The notes: generated by a model from the sequence alone, not told the origin. DNA of 64,000 bases from Viridothelium virens (GCA_010094025.1 ML991773.1:248001-312000); one strand, 5' to 3'; positions 23,612 to 38,126 are shown, numbered from the stretch's first letter. A program made the numbers and translations.

Positions 23612-25647
23612 TTCGGACGCAACACGGATAGTCACTCCTACCAGGGCGGCGGACACTCGGCGGTGAAAGGGTTATCTCTCAGTGCAGTGACCTTCGTGTT
23701 GCACGACTTTAACCTGGCATGCAAAGACCTGCACTTCATCGAGATTGGGGGAGGTGCTCTCAGGGGGATAGGTCTAACTGTCGTATCCGTGTCTTAAGTT
23801 GAAACGGTTGGACTTGATATATGCTGTAACGGTCGAAATGCCCTGGGATAGAAGAATATGCATTATAGGAACATATGGTGTCATGTAATTTATATGCTTA
23901 ACAGTGTGGACCAGCGCAGCGGCGCGAAGGAAAAGTCAAATCAGGCCTGGGACCAGTTCCAGTAACGACTGACAGGCAGTGATGCATCCGATTATCCGGT
24001 TGGGTTGACCTGAGCATTGGGAATTCTTCCCGCAGCAAGGTTCCTGCGTCTATAGCGTAATAGCGAGTCAATCATCTGGTTTTGCTCCCAAAGTAGTAGT
24101 TTCGTGAGACGTTCAACCACGCTGACAGCGACATCGTCAACGCCTGAACCTACAGTACCATGCCCTTTCACGCATCGGCACATTTTGATAGCGCATTAGC
24201 CTCAGCGGCTGTCAGACTCCTGCTGTACGAAACAGGTCGCAAGCGCGCGGTCCGAAGCGTGATGGTGTGATCTATCAAACGGCTCCTGGTCATGGCTATC
24301 GGACTAATTGCAGCACTTGGGGGCATCCGGCATCAGGCACTGGCACCGCAGGACTGGTCACTGCATACTCGTAGCGCTGGAATGACATCTGGACAGCAGT
24401 CTGATTACAGTGATGGACCGCAAAGTGGTGGCCTAGGCGGATGAAAATCAACGACGGTTTCGTCAGTGCAGTACGACCCGGCTGGGGGGTCGCAGACACT
24501 CGCCCACTCACCACCACGGCTGCGTCCCAGCAAATGGAGGAGGCTTGAGTAGGCTTGAGCAGGCTTGAGTCGACTTGGAGTAGGCTGTCCCGGCTTGGCG
24601 TGCAAAGATGCATCCGCGGCCCGCCTCCTGTTCATTCGCCGCACTCAGCCGGGCTGTTGCAGGATGCACATTGGACGAGGCGTTGACTCTTCCCAGCACC
24701 TGCGTCCCCGGGCAGCTCACAGGCCTCAGGGCGACCCGACAGCGACCAGAGCCCTTCCAAGCCCTCCTCCCATCGGTGCATCTCCCTCCACACAGACCAC
24801 CGAGGCAGCCGACGTTGAACATCGCGATTGCTTGTCGCTCGCATCTCGAAGGAGCTCGCACCTGGTGGCAAGCGTGGGCGGGTTGCGGCACTGAAGCAAT
24901 CGGCCGGCCCGCCAGCAGAGTTAGGGGAGGCACACTACGCCGTCGTCGTCGCAGCGACTGGCAGGTATTAAGTTATAAAGTTACATCTTCCCACCTTCCC
25001 TGCGCTAGCAGTGCGCACATCACTGCCTCACCCTTTGCTCAAACCACCCAGTAGCACTGCGTCAACCTGCTTGAGCTGTGAGTGCTGTCCACACCCCCCA
25101 CTCCTGCCTCCAGTGCTGCAAAGGTCCGCTCGACCTGCGTCTGCTTTTTTCCTCGACTGCCTGCTAACATCGGCCCATGGCAGTCGGAGCTGCTGTCCCG
25201 CCCTGGTCGTACTACTGTAGGGCCGCAAAAGCTCAACTGGCCCGACCTTCCGACTTGGAAGGGGCCTAGAAAACACGTACGACGGCTGGGGAGTGCCTGC
25301 AGCGTGAACTTATTGAGGGGTGGGAACCTGCGTGAGTCGTAATGGGTTATCAGATGATGGCATAGAAAGGGCTCAAGCGAAAACTCTGGAGTGGCTTGCA
25401 AGCAATCGCGCCGAGTACGTTACAGATACTGTCGTTACCGCTCGGTTGCATTGGCTGCTCTCCACCCACTGACCCAAGGAAAAAAAAAACCGTCTTCGCA
25501 AGAACAAAGCTTCGTCCCACTCACGCAGACGCCTAAAATACTGCCCCCCCGGTGCTCCACTACTAGACTCTTGAGTACCGAGTCGACTTCACACCTTATC
25601 CATCCTCTTTCTCTACCTATCTTGTTCACTTGACTTTTCCAAAAAGC
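23612..25647. promoter_or_regulatory. Long GC-rich region upstream of velB
   Basis: About 2 kb, unusually GC-rich from about 24450 to 25300, giving long meaningless open frames on both strands. It contains a short decamer repeat (24541-24581), a run of seven C near 25541 and a run of ten A near 25482. Taken as the extended promoter and 5' leader of velB; no gene supported. Confidence 0.5.
24541..24581 (+). repeat. Decamer tandem repeat AGGCTTGAGY
   Basis: Three adjacent copies (AGGCTTGAGT, AGGCTTGAGC, AGGCTTGAGT) followed by a diverged fourth (CGACTTGGAGT). It lies 1.1 kb upstream of the velB start. Confidence 0.75.
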
Positions 25648-27080
25648 ATGTATACTCCAATGCATCACCCTCCTCCTGCCCACTCGACCTTGCCGCTGAA
25701 CTTCGGTGCTTCAGAGCTTCCCACGCCACCCGAAATGCAGAATCAACCCCCTCCGCCGCATAATGTGCTCCCGGCACCAAATGGACAGCAAACGCAACCG
25801 CCCGGGCAGCGCTTGGCACCTGTATCAGGCCGGAAAGATGGCAAGGTTTGGTCGTATGTAACTCTTATTGCATGTCTTTTATTCCCTCAACTGACGTGGG
25901 CACAGCCTCAGAGTAGAACAGCAACCTATTCGCGCCCGCATGTGTGGCTTTGGCGACAAAGTAAGTATTTTTCTGGCTAGGCTACCATCGGGTGGCACTG
26001 CCCGCCGCCGGATCGGGCTTTGGTTGACCACCTGTTACACAGGACCGACGCCCTATCACTCCACCACCATGTATCAGGCTGATGGTACACGATGAGAAGA
26101 CTGGCGTTGAAGTCGACTTCAAGTACGTTCATTGTCTAGTATCATTGAGTGGTTTTGCTTTTTGATCCGACAAGACTAACATTTTCCCAAGTGAGATCGA
26201 TCCCACTTTCTTCGTTCTAGGCGTGGACTTGTGGTCAGCCGATGGGGTACAGGAAGTCAACCTCGTTAGGCATGCTGGCATGCTTCCAGTGAACTCCATT
26301 TCCGCTGCGACGACGACTTCTTATCCTCCTCCGCCAGAGCGTATGGAACAAATCGTCCATGTCATGCAGAATCCCATGATAAATCCGTATACCGGACAAC
26401 CCATGCCACCGCAACCTGTGCAGGTCTACTCGCAGATGCCAAACACCTATCGTCCAGGCGTGCAGACACCAATGTCTATGCCCATGACTCCTAGCGGCAT
26501 GCCACCTGGAGGGTACGCTCCTCAGCCCGGGATGCCAGCTTACAGCCAACCGCAGCCTCAATTCGCGCCAACGATGCAGGTGCAACCTCAACCTCTTTCG
26601 GCTGCTGGCATGTTCACAAGAAATCTCATAGGAAGTCTAAACGTGAATGCTTTTAGGTTGACTGATCCTGAGGGCAAAGTTGGCTTTTGGTTTGTCCTGC
26701 AAGACCTCTCAGTTAGGACAGAAGGAACTTTTCGGTAAGCAACATCTGTTCCACTCACTGTCCTATACCTACATTTGTCTGCGTCTGACTCGGCGATCTC
26801 TGAACTCGGTTTGTTAATAACAATGTCTTGCAGATTGAGAATGAATTTTTTCGATGTTGGCAGCGGCAACGGTGCTACAGTCAGCAAAGGCACCTGCCCT
26901 GTCCTTGCTAGTGTCTTTTCAGACGTATTTCAGGTCTTCTCTGCCAAGAAATTCCCGGGGGTCATTGAAAGTACGGCACTCAGCAAATGCTTCGCTGGCC
27001 AGGGGATCAAGATCCCTATCCGTAAAGATGCCCCCAAGACTCTGAGCAACCAGGCAGAGTACGATGCAGACGAGGATTGA
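25648..27080 (+). CDS. velB: Velvet-family regulator VelB
   Basis: Five exons, join(25648..25853, 25906..25960, 26043..26122, 26192..26734, 26834..27080), 376 residues. The velvet domain starts near residue 68 (S-L-R-V-E-Q-Q-P, RARMCGFGDK, DRRPITPPPCIRL), is interrupted by a Pro/Gln/Met-rich insert of about 110 residues (M-P-P-Q-P, PMSMPMTPSGMPPGG), and resumes with LIGSLNVNAFRLTD, GKVGFWFVLQDLSVR, and the C-terminal FPGVIESTALSKCFAGQG. The insert inside the domain is the feature that marks VelB rather than VosA or VelC. VelB pairs with VeA or VosA and, with LaeA, links light, sporulation and secondary metabolism. All splice joints restore conserved velvet sequence. Confidence 0.93.
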
Positions 27081-27820
27081 AGTTCTTTCTGTTCTCAAAA
27101 GGCTTTCGTATGATTCTCCGCTCTCCCATGTCGTTCGACTACATCTATTAGGGATTTCCCGGGACATATCATATCTCGCATCGTAATGAGGAACGTCCAA
27201 AAAACAATACAGCAATACAACAGGGCCACACAGCACCACTAAGGACTTTTTTACGTCCCAATAAAACGGCAATTTGGAGTCGACTCCGCGAACGTATATG
27301 CCGGAGCCTGTTATGAGAAACTGGGAGAGGTGGGAAGAGCGGCGGTTCGCTATGAGCACTTCACATGCTGCGTGCATCGTTTTCAAGGCGCAGGACCATA
27401 CAGCCAAAGACATACCTTATCGAGCCTGGTGCGTGTCAAATCAAGGACTCGTGCACGTAAAAGTTGGCGGAGGGCAGCGCTCAGCTTTATCATTCGGTCA
27501 ACGAAGATGATGGTTGAGATCTACTGGGGTCAGATGGCATCCGGAATTCTACGGCCCCGTGGAGCCTCAAAGCATGGCACCTAACGCCTTGCACCTGTCC
27601 GCCATTGCCCATGCAAACCTATTGGAAATATGGAAAACTGACTCGGAGTGGAGGAATGACGCCCTAGACATGACCAAAACCATTATTTCGTGAAGATAAA
27701 AAGGCATGGTCTCACTGATTCGGAAATTCTGCGCGTATTCAATTTGCGCCTGCAATGCATTCCAAAAGTACATAGCTGGTATCTATCACTTCGTCTATTA
27801 TGAAATGCTTAGCCCTCCTT
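27081..27820. other. Convergent 3' region between velB and uS13m
   Basis: 740 bp between two converging genes; would hold both 3' UTRs. No gene supported. Confidence 0.5.
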
Positions 27821-28541
27821 TCATCCCCTGCGCTCAATTTTATTGAGTTTCTTTGCGGTTGTTGTCTGCACCCGCCATCAGCATTTGCGTCATTCCCAGC
27901 TCACCGGAGAGCGTCGGTGCTACTATCCCAACATCTCGGTCGGAGCAACGTAAAGACATACCTGCGTTCTTGTGCGCTGACCTCTAACTGGCAACCCCAT
28001 TGCGTGCCTCCTCCCCCGATAACTGCCCATGTCTCGTAGTCGTCGTATTCGATCGTGTAGCTGCCGCCGCAAATCATTGTCGATTGTCATCTTGGAGAGC
28101 TCATTGTTTAGGCTGTCGATGGTGGCGGCGTTGATCTGAGCAAGGCGAGCGGTCGGGTGGATCGAGAAGCGGGCCATGAGGGTAGTGCAGACATTGGGAC
28201 CAATTCCGTAGAAGGATTGAAGGGCAGACTGAGAGAAAGAGGGTCAGCGTACAATAGCAAAGCGGAGTGAGTGGTTACGAGTTTGGAGTTTGCGCTCCAG
28301 GGCCTGTAGTGGAATACGTTATGATTTCGCAAATCTTGCAGCATCTTCGGGTAGATTCGAGATCTATACAGAATAGTTCATGACGAATAGAGAGTGGTTC
28401 ACAGGAGTAGCGCAAGGACATTATATACCTTCACCATTTTCTTTTCTGGGAAGTTGATCCCAAAGACGAAGACCTATTTGCGAGCCGCTGCATCAGCAGT
28501 GATTCAGAAGAAATTACGAGGATGAGGTTATGCCGCACCAT
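27821..28541 (-). CDS. SWS2: Mitochondrial small-subunit ribosomal protein uS13m
   Basis: Four exons, complement(join(27821..27865, 27962..28228, 28429..28473, 28539..28541)), 119 residues. The spliced product reads VFVFGINFPEKKMVK, SALQSFYGIGPNVC, then the helix-two-turn-helix core (D-N-D-L-R-R-Q-L-H-D-R-I-R-R), MGSYRGRRHAMGLPVRGQRT and a basic tail (TAKKLNKIERRG). This is the S13/uS13 fold that contacts the small-subunit head and tRNA. The 200-nt second intron contains an open frame that could mislead; skipping it gives the family alignment. The first exon is only the ATG, with a GTGCGG donor, and is the least certain part. It shares a 446-bp divergent promoter region with the cyclophilin gene. 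Confidence 0.85.
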
Positions 28542-28987
28542 CCTGTCAGCTCTTTCAGCACCTGGGTATCAATTGACTGAAAAAACGAAAGACGGTGAAA
28601 CGATGCGACAATGTTTGAATCGTTTAGATGTCGCAGGTCGCGCAAAGATGAAACTGGAGATTCCGATATCACGTGAATGGCTTGTCGCATCTGTCCCGGA
28701 GCGGGGATGTTCTGATTTTAGGCGGGAGAGTTCAGTAGCGACAAGGATTTCAAGCTACGTTTCGATATTGTTAAATTGCAAGCTTCCCCAGACCAGCTGT
28801 TGCAATTGCAATTCCAACTCACTCACTTGCTGCCCACAGTACCTTCCGTGGTTATAGTTTCCTTAAATCCCAACGCTTGCTAACGTTGGGACACCTGTTC
28901 TGCTGGTTTCTTGGCTGGAGTACTTCAATCGAGCTAAGAGAGGCTCGGGGGATCCTTTCCACACCACATTACATGCAATTGTTCGAT
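28542..28987. promoter_or_regulatory. Divergent promoter region, uS13m / cyclophilin
   Basis: 446 bp between outward-facing start codons; contains TTGCAATTGCAATTCC near 28800 and no clear TATA box. Confidence 0.5.
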
Positions 28988-30147
28988 ATGGCGAACATGC
29001 AGAGACTTGCGATTTCTGTGCTTGTCATTTTGACATTCACATTCTTATTCATGGGACAGACGGCTCAGGCCGTCAAAGGACCCAAGATCACGCATAAGGT
29101 AAGGCTTTTGTTCGTCAGTTGACCAGTTGCAGCGTATACTAATCGGGGATCATTCAGGTCTACTTCGACGTCACGCATGGCGATAAGGAGATGGGCCGAA
29201 TCGTGATGGGCCTTTACGGGAAGACGGTCCCCAAGACTGCCGAAAATTTCCGAGCTTTGTCGACTGGTCAAGAGGGCTATGGTTACGAAGGTTCTACTTT
29301 CCACCGTGTCATCAAAGACTTCATGATCCAGGGTGGAGACTTTACAAGGGGTGATGGCACTGGTGGAAAGTCAATCTACGGAGCTAAGTTCCCTGACGAG
29401 AACTTCAAGCTGAAGCACAGCAAGAAGGGTCTTCTTAGTGAGTAGCCACATTGAGTTAAGTATAAAACAGACTACTTAACGCTCCATTAGGTATGGCAAA
29501 CTCTGGCCAGGACACCAATGGCAGTCAGTTCTTTATCACCACTAGCACGCCAGCTCATCTCAACGGTAAACATGTCGTCTTTGGCGAGGTGCTGGAAGGC
29601 TATGATATTGTGGAGGCCATTCAGAATGTCGACAAGAATCCTGGTGATAAGCCAAAGCTGACGGTGAAGATTGCCAAAAGTGGAGAACTGGAGGTGCCTG
29701 AAGAAGGTATTCATGTGGAGCTATAGTCTCCCCTCACTCCACCTGGTTTCTCTTGGCGCTCTGGATGTACTGATGCTTGGATTCACTACTTAAGATTTGT
29801 ACGGCTCGGCTGCTCCCGCCGTTCCACCAGAAGAACTCGATACGTCTTTGCCGAAGATTATACCACCAGCAGCCCATCAAGCCCATCAAGGGAGACCGGC
29901 TGGAGAGGAGGAATACGAGATGTTGGAGGAGGCTGAGGAGAAGAGTGAGAAGGGTCAAAAGAAAGGCGAAGGCAAGGTCAAGATGCCGTCGTCCATCTAT
30001 AACAAGGTCGCATACAGTGATAGGGGACTCTCGAATCTACAGAGACTGGGGCTCTTTGGTGCTATCGTGACAATGATTGTTTTGTACATTCGTCACCGCC
30101 GCAATGCTGCTCGCCAAAGGGAATTCGACGATAAGGTGTTGGCATGA
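28988..30147 (+). CDS. ER peptidyl-prolyl cis-trans isomerase (cyclophilin B type), two likely isoforms
   Basis: Short form join(28988..29098, 29158..29437, 29491..29726), 208 residues. A signal peptide ([18 protein letters not shown]) is followed by a full cyclophilin domain with catalytic-site signatures [30 protein letters not shown] and W replaced by H in [11 protein letters not shown], as in many B-type enzymes. It ends in HVEL, an HDEL-like ER retention signal. Long form: a fourth intron (29707-29794, GTATTC donor, TACTGAT branch, TTAAG acceptor) removes the HVEL end and the stop and joins exon 29795..30147 in frame, adding an acidic linker and a TM helix ([15 protein letters not shown]) with a basic tail: 319 residues. 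It accelerates proline isomerisation in ER protein folding. The 28988 ATG is chosen for the best signal peptide; an ATG at 28973 is also in frame. Confidence 0.92.
29707..29794 (+). other. Probable retained/removed intron in the cyclophilin gene
   Basis: 88 nt; contains the HVEL codons and the stop of the short form. GT at 29707, AG at 29793-29794, and a TACTGAT branch-like site about 23 nt before the end. Splicing keeps the frame into a 117-codon exon with a membrane anchor. Confidence 0.65.
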
Positions 30148-30801
30148 GTCAGATGTGGAGGATTACCTAGATAGACCCATAGCACAAGCATTTACTGTAG
30201 TTGCCCCTCGATGACGCTGTGCCCCCATCACCGCTACGATCCACAATCATGCCACAATGCGTGCTGATCACATGCAAGGCAACTCAGGAAAGCGTAGCCC
30301 GGCTGTGAGTCGCCATATTGGGGTGAAGGGAGAACGGCCCGTGCGCTTAGCTCGACGAAAATTAAGGTAGTTGCGTGGTTGCTCAGTCAGTGCTCACCTC
30401 GCCGCCTGCCGCAACGCTCACCTCAATTTCTTTCTCTCTCCCAACCTCAACCTCTCTGCACCCCTTCAAATAGATCCCCCATACTTTGTTTCTTTCACTG
30501 TCCTCTGTCCCGACGCTTTTCCTACCAGCGTCATTCATTCCTCCAGCTGTGAATTTCCGGGGGGGCCCACTGCTCTCTGCCAAAAAGGGTTTCAGGCGCG
30601 TCTCGACGCCTCACGGTCGAATTTTCACAGGTACTTAGCCTCACCAACCCCACTCCACTACTTCTCCCGCCATCTAACTTTATATGCAGTAATTTTTCGA
30701 TTTCTTAATTACCAATAGACAACCTCTTCACGATCCGCATCACTTATCTTCGACCTTTGCCACTCCATACGTGATCTCGATCCACAAATTATCATTCCAC
30801 G
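30148..30801. promoter_or_regulatory. DED1 promoter and pyrimidine-rich leader
   Basis: A strongly CT-rich stretch at about 30410-30530 is typical of highly expressed fungal genes. A 5' UTR intron is possible between about 30630 and 30718 (TTTCACAG before, CCAATAG at its end), but this is not certain. Confidence 0.45.
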
Positions 30802-33023
<2,222 letters not shown>

Positions 33024-34581
33024 GCTCCAGCAGCGACACCATGATCGGACACACGACACTCAGGTACTGTGTCGTCCTAATCTTTTCCTCTTGTTTGCAT
33101 CTTATTTTGCTGCGGTCCATTTCTGCTTCATTGTCACGGCCGGACTTTCATGGATCCACTGAGCGGTACGGCTCATTGCGTCCGAAGTTGCTTTTTCGAA
33201 TACCCCTACCGCATATAGACAGCGTTGGCTTATCTGCTAGACTTCCTCAATCCGCTCTGCCCGACAAGGAAGATTGGCAGATGCCTGCATATTACAGACG
33301 ATGGCGCAGGCGACTTTGCTCCCCCCAGGTTCGGGGAGCTCTAGCGTCGACACTGACGCGTCACGACTGTTACGAACATCCGAGCTTCTGCTGGCTGGGC
33401 TATGCCGCTCAATAGATCTTGGTCCCCGTTTTCTTCCTCTGCGTTGCATTTGCACTGGTCGAATCGCTTCTATTCAGATGTTTATCATCATTTCTACACC
33501 CCAAAAGTGATCCTGGCTAACATTTTGTTCTTCTGCTCAAGCAGAGTACCTTGACCCGGAGGTCGATTTCATCCTCGTTGATTCGGGGTTCAGGGGCTTG
33601 TAGCATTTATGCGCTATGCCTCTGTGGTGCTTTTTTTTTAGAAAGGATTGCAAAATCACTGCGACGGCGAGAGGGGACACAGCAAAAGTGTTCGGCTGAT
33701 TGACTGTTCACTCTGGCTCTCATACTCGATTCCCCTCATCAAAAATTGCTGAAGAGCTGAGAGCGTCTAGCTGAAGGCTTTTTTCATTTCTTCGTGATCT
33801 AGTCAGGATCACCTACAAAAAACTCTGCTAAATTGCGATCTGAATTTGATAATTAAATAGATTTCCTGACTTATGTACCATCGGCACTCGAATCCTATAG
33901 TACTCTAGTCTACATCCACATTTGCATTTCTGTGATACTGCTCGATAGTGCATTGCTTAGGCTGATAGTCTGCGTAGTACCTAATAATTCATTCTAAGAA
34001 GGTATGATAACTGAGGTGAAGTATTCGCATTCACATTTACGCCGCTGTCGCGAGAATATGTCTCGCATATTGTGAGGATCAGATTCACTGAGGATTTGAT
34101 GGTCGTATTAAATCAGGAATAGCGGAGTTACAAATCTGATAAATACATGACTGATAGTCGAGTCACATTCTAGATGCCACGTCGTTGCAATTCGCGGAGT
34201 AAATGCTGCTCCAGGTGCGGCAAAACAGATACCTATGCATATCACCACCTCTGGCAGTAGGCAGGAAACCGAAAGTGGTGATATCGGCGAAACGTTGGCA
34301 AAGGTGTAGACGCGCATTGACGGCGAAAATGAAAGCTCGCGGTTGGCCTTGCATATTTTCCGCGTGGTACCTACTCCGTACCTGACGATGTGACAAGCTA
34401 GCCGAGTACAAAAGGAACCAATCTCCTTCACAAGTCTCCGAGACTTCATCATGGATGTCCTTGCACCTTTCATCTAACCACCGAGTTAATTCATCCAAAC
34501 TTCCCCTTTTACGCATGAGCATCTTTCCCTTTAAGCTCAGCCCTACAACCGTTGTCTTCCCATAAGGCGCCCTTGATCGAA
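33024..34581. other. Intergenic between DED1 and IES1
   Basis: About 1.5 kb; the first ~500 bases are probably DED1 3' UTR, the rest AT-richer and gene-free. A TACTCCGTAC motif occurs at 34372-34381. Confidence 0.5.
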
Positions 34582-37537
34582 ATGTCACAGGCTTCGCCGC
34601 AACAGCAAGCTGACGCGCCCGACTCACGAAATACCTTACGACACATTCTCGCGGCAGAGCCCGAGGAAGACTCGCAAAGGATACAAGAGGCCGAAAAAGC
34701 AATAACACAAGATGAAGCTACGAAAGAAGCAGAGGACAGCGTCAAGACAGAGCGGGATGCTCGCTCACAATCGCCTACCGAAACTCCACATTACACGTCC
34801 ACAACTCAAACGACACGGCGTAACGCGAATGGTAGCGTCTCCTCCGTATACTCGGGCAATAAGATACGACATTTGAAAAAAGAAGACGGTGTCCCTCTAT
34901 GGAGAAAAGACATACAATTTGATTTTTTAAGGGCGGTATTCGAGGATACTACTGCAGTCTTTACGAGATTCTCGGATGGAACCAAGGGTCATAATTTCGC
35001 AGATGTATACTTGGACGCCATGGCAAAGAGTAGCAAGTGTAGCAAGATACTCAAGGACAAGCTGCTCACTGAGAGACCGTCGGCACTGAACATGGCTATG
35101 GTCTGCTTGCTGGTCAATGTAGGCAGGATGAATACTACGCTTAATTGTAAGAGCTCGCTCTTGTCGCTGAGGTCTTTTTGAACGAACCTGACGTTCTTCT
35201 AGTCTTTCCTGAGATGCGAGCACAACTACGTACTTACCATTCTATTCCCGCGCTGCAAGCCCATCAAGACCCGAACGCCTATAAACAGCTTCAGGACGCA
35301 CCTCGTCTCAAGTCAATTCTCAAAGGTGCCACTGAAGACATCGAACAGCCAAGCACGATCGACGATATCAAGGCAGCCAAGGTTCCACGTACAAATCCCG
35401 TCAACCTCATCTTTGTCCTCGCACAGTATGCTCCTAAAATCTCCGAGCTACATTTCCATCCGCCACGGGACTTCTTCGATCTTGTGATGCGCAGTGCACT
35501 TAGTAGCAAGAGTCGTGCAAACGCATTCTTGTGGCTCATGTGGTGGTATCTGGAGAGTAACTTTTCCAAAGAAGACGCACTGGCAAATCCATTTGGAGAA
35601 GGGCAAGATGGCGAAGCCACTGGTGGAATTCCGCTCAAGGTACCGCATTTCGACTACCTCACAGAGGAGCAGGCCAACTTGGAAAATGTGGACACGAAGA
35701 GTGAAATCGAGTTTGGCGAGCAAAAGAAGCAGGAGCGAGTGGCAATATTGGCGACTGATCCTCCAAATATGAGCACGGGACCCAGGAAAGGCCCTAAAAA
35801 AGGTGTGTGAAACGAGCTTGCGGTACACTTAATCTCACAGTTTTTGTTCAAGCACTACTTCTACGCTCCATCATGTAGCGTTCCATGTCACTCGCAGACG
35901 TTCATCAAACACTGATTTTCTAATATTCATTCGAACAGGCTATAACACGAGCTCCGTGTTCGGCTTGTCAGACGATGGCAGCCCAGCTAGGGACATGGGC
36001 ACTCCACAACCAGGTCAGTACTCAACACTCGTGCCGCTATTTGGCTTTCTAGAGGCACAGATTGACGATCTAGGCAGGGTCATTCACAAGCCTCAACCGT
36101 AGTGGCAGACACAATCCTTTCAGCGACGCGAATTTTCCCTCTGACAGCGAACGCACTCGATCTCCATCTCCCGCAGCTCATCCAAATCAGTCGCAAACAA
36201 TCCCAACATCAGGTATGAACATCAACACACTCTTGAACGAGGACGCGCCGTCTCCTGCTCCGCGCTCCAAACCGAGCAAACCTCCCGGACCTGGTCGCGG
36301 CAACTGGCGGCGCAACAAAAACAAAGATGCCGCTGCTGCATCTGCAAATACCCCCAACTCACTTTCTGACCGTCCCTACAAGCCTCGAAGCCTAGATCCC
36401 AACCACACAGCCGTCAATCCCATGTCGACCCACGGCGCCTGCCGCAGCAGCGACGAAGCAGCAGCCTCTCTCCCCAACCCCAACCCCCTCTGGAACGCCT
36501 CCGACCGACATGCCCCTTACACCCACCCCACCCACTCCGCCTACCACGCCATCACCGCCAACGGGCCCCTCGACCCTTCCAGCACGACGAACACCTACTT
36601 CAACCAACTGCACTCGTCGACCTCCTCCTCGCACGCGCCTCCCCCGCCCTTCATCCCCACCTCCTCCTCCCTCGGTATCTCCGTCTCTGGCTCCGGCCCC
36701 AGCGGCAGTGGCGGCGGAGGCGGCGGAGGCGGCGGCGGCAGCTCGAGTCGTAATCGCAGTCGGCCGCAGACGCAGCATCAGCTGCGGGTCGAGCAGCACC
36801 GCCAGCAGCACGTCAACTACATCCTGGATCGCAAGCTGCGGAAGCAGTATGTGCGGAGTGGGCGGGTGCGGCGGAGGGAGGGGGCCATGGTGAGGACGTG
36901 GAGGAGGCTCGTCATGCTGCCGGATGGCTACGACTCTGCGGAGGAGGAGGCCGCTGCGGCTGCTGGTGGGGTGGGCGGGGGGAAGGGTGGTGCTGCTAAT
37001 GCGGTGGGGGCGAGTGGGGCGCCGGTTAGGAGTATGGAGCAGGAGATGGTGAGGATGGGTGGAGTGGGCGGGTTGGTGCCGCTTGTTAGGGGCAGTGGAG
37101 TGAAGGAGAAGGGTAGGGAGAAGGATGATTGGGGGGAGGAGGCGGATGCGTGGGGTCGGGCGGTGAGGAGGTTTGCGAGGAGGTTTGAGCGGTGGGAGAG
37201 TGGCGATCCGGAGTTGGGGGTCAGGAAGGGAAGAAGTGGGTTGAGTAGGGGAGAGGAGGAGAGTGGTAGGGCGGACGATGAGAAGCGGGAGGAGGATTCA
37301 AGGGGTGAAGAAAGGAGAATGCACGATGAGGGTTATAGCAGTCCATTGAGAGGTGCTGATGGAGATGAGGGGGAGGCGGAGAAAGAGAGAGTGGCTGCTG
37401 AAGCAGAGAGGATGGTAGAAGAAGACGAAGATGAGGATGAAGGGGATGAGGATGAGGACAGGGACATGGATGAGATGGATGGGGAGGACAGCGACAGCGA
37501 TGGAGATGAGGACGACGACAGGATGGCTGTTGACTAA
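34582..37537 (+). CDS. IES1: INO80 chromatin-remodelling complex subunit Ies1
   Basis: Four exons, join(34582..35146, 35203..35802, 35939..36013, 36078..37537), 899 residues. The conserved Ies1 core is at about 85-400: LKKEDGVPLWRKDIQFDFL, SVKTERDARS before it, VFPEMRAQLRTYHSIPALQ, AYKQLQDAPRLKSILKGA, SKSRANAFLWLMWWYLESNF and F-G-L-S-D-D-G-S-P. Then come MNINTLLNEDAPSPAP and PGRGNWRRN, also family hallmarks. The last ~350 residues are low complexity: a run of ten Gly, a short basic helix (LDRKLRKQYVRSGRVRRR), and a very acidic Asp/Glu tail. Ies1 is a fungal-specific INO80 subunit acting in nucleosome sliding and H2A.Z turnover. The start is the first ATG of a frame open further upstream. Confidence 0.92.
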
Positions 37538-38126
37538 GGGTTTCCAGAGTCTGAGGGTTTCTTTGCATGAGTGTACTATTAATGTAGACTGAGCGACGGC
37601 GAAGTCTGTAAGATATCTGGGATGATCGGAGAGCCATAGGTCTGGTTGACCTTTTTCCTAAACAGCTAGGTACATCTCAGAATCACCAGAATCCACAAAG
37701 GATATACTACTGAGCAGCTTGCCCCAGAACAGTCATTAGACAAAAATGTCTCCGCGCCGCTGCGGGAAATTTGGTGGAGGTGCCCGAACCCCTTTTTAGT
37801 ATGACTAGAGATGCGGATACAAAAAGCACCGGTAGGTAAGCTGCAAGGACGCCGATCACGTCGTCATACCGCTGCCCATTCTTTATCACCCTTGTGCATT
37901 TTACCGGTAAAGGAAGTCGACTTGACCCGCATCGAGTGCTTATCGAGCACGAGAAGGCAGTGAAAATCATGGCTCGTAAGTGGTAGTTATACGTGGGCGA
38001 GCGCCACTGCTCCTTCAATGATTACTCAAGCTAAGAAAAATTGTGCTACTTCACATTTTCCTCTCTATCTTCTCCCCGTCCTTTTTGCTCCCCAACCCGT
38101 ATCTCTAGTCCACATCTTTGCTGGTC
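37538..38126. other. Intergenic, GGT promoter
   Basis: 589 bp with CT-rich sequence just before the GGT start (38040-38120); no gene supported. Confidence 0.5.

Noticed and set aside
24508-25054. Overlapping open frames on both strands upstream of velB
   Set aside because: High GC removes stop codons in all frames; no family match or splice support.
28231-28372. Open frame inside the second intron of the uS13m gene
   Set aside because: Including it breaks the uS13 alignment; the flanking joint matches the family exactly.
37221-37637. Minus-strand His/Pro-rich open frame opposite IES1
   Set aside because: Complement of the acidic IES1 tail; composition explained by that.
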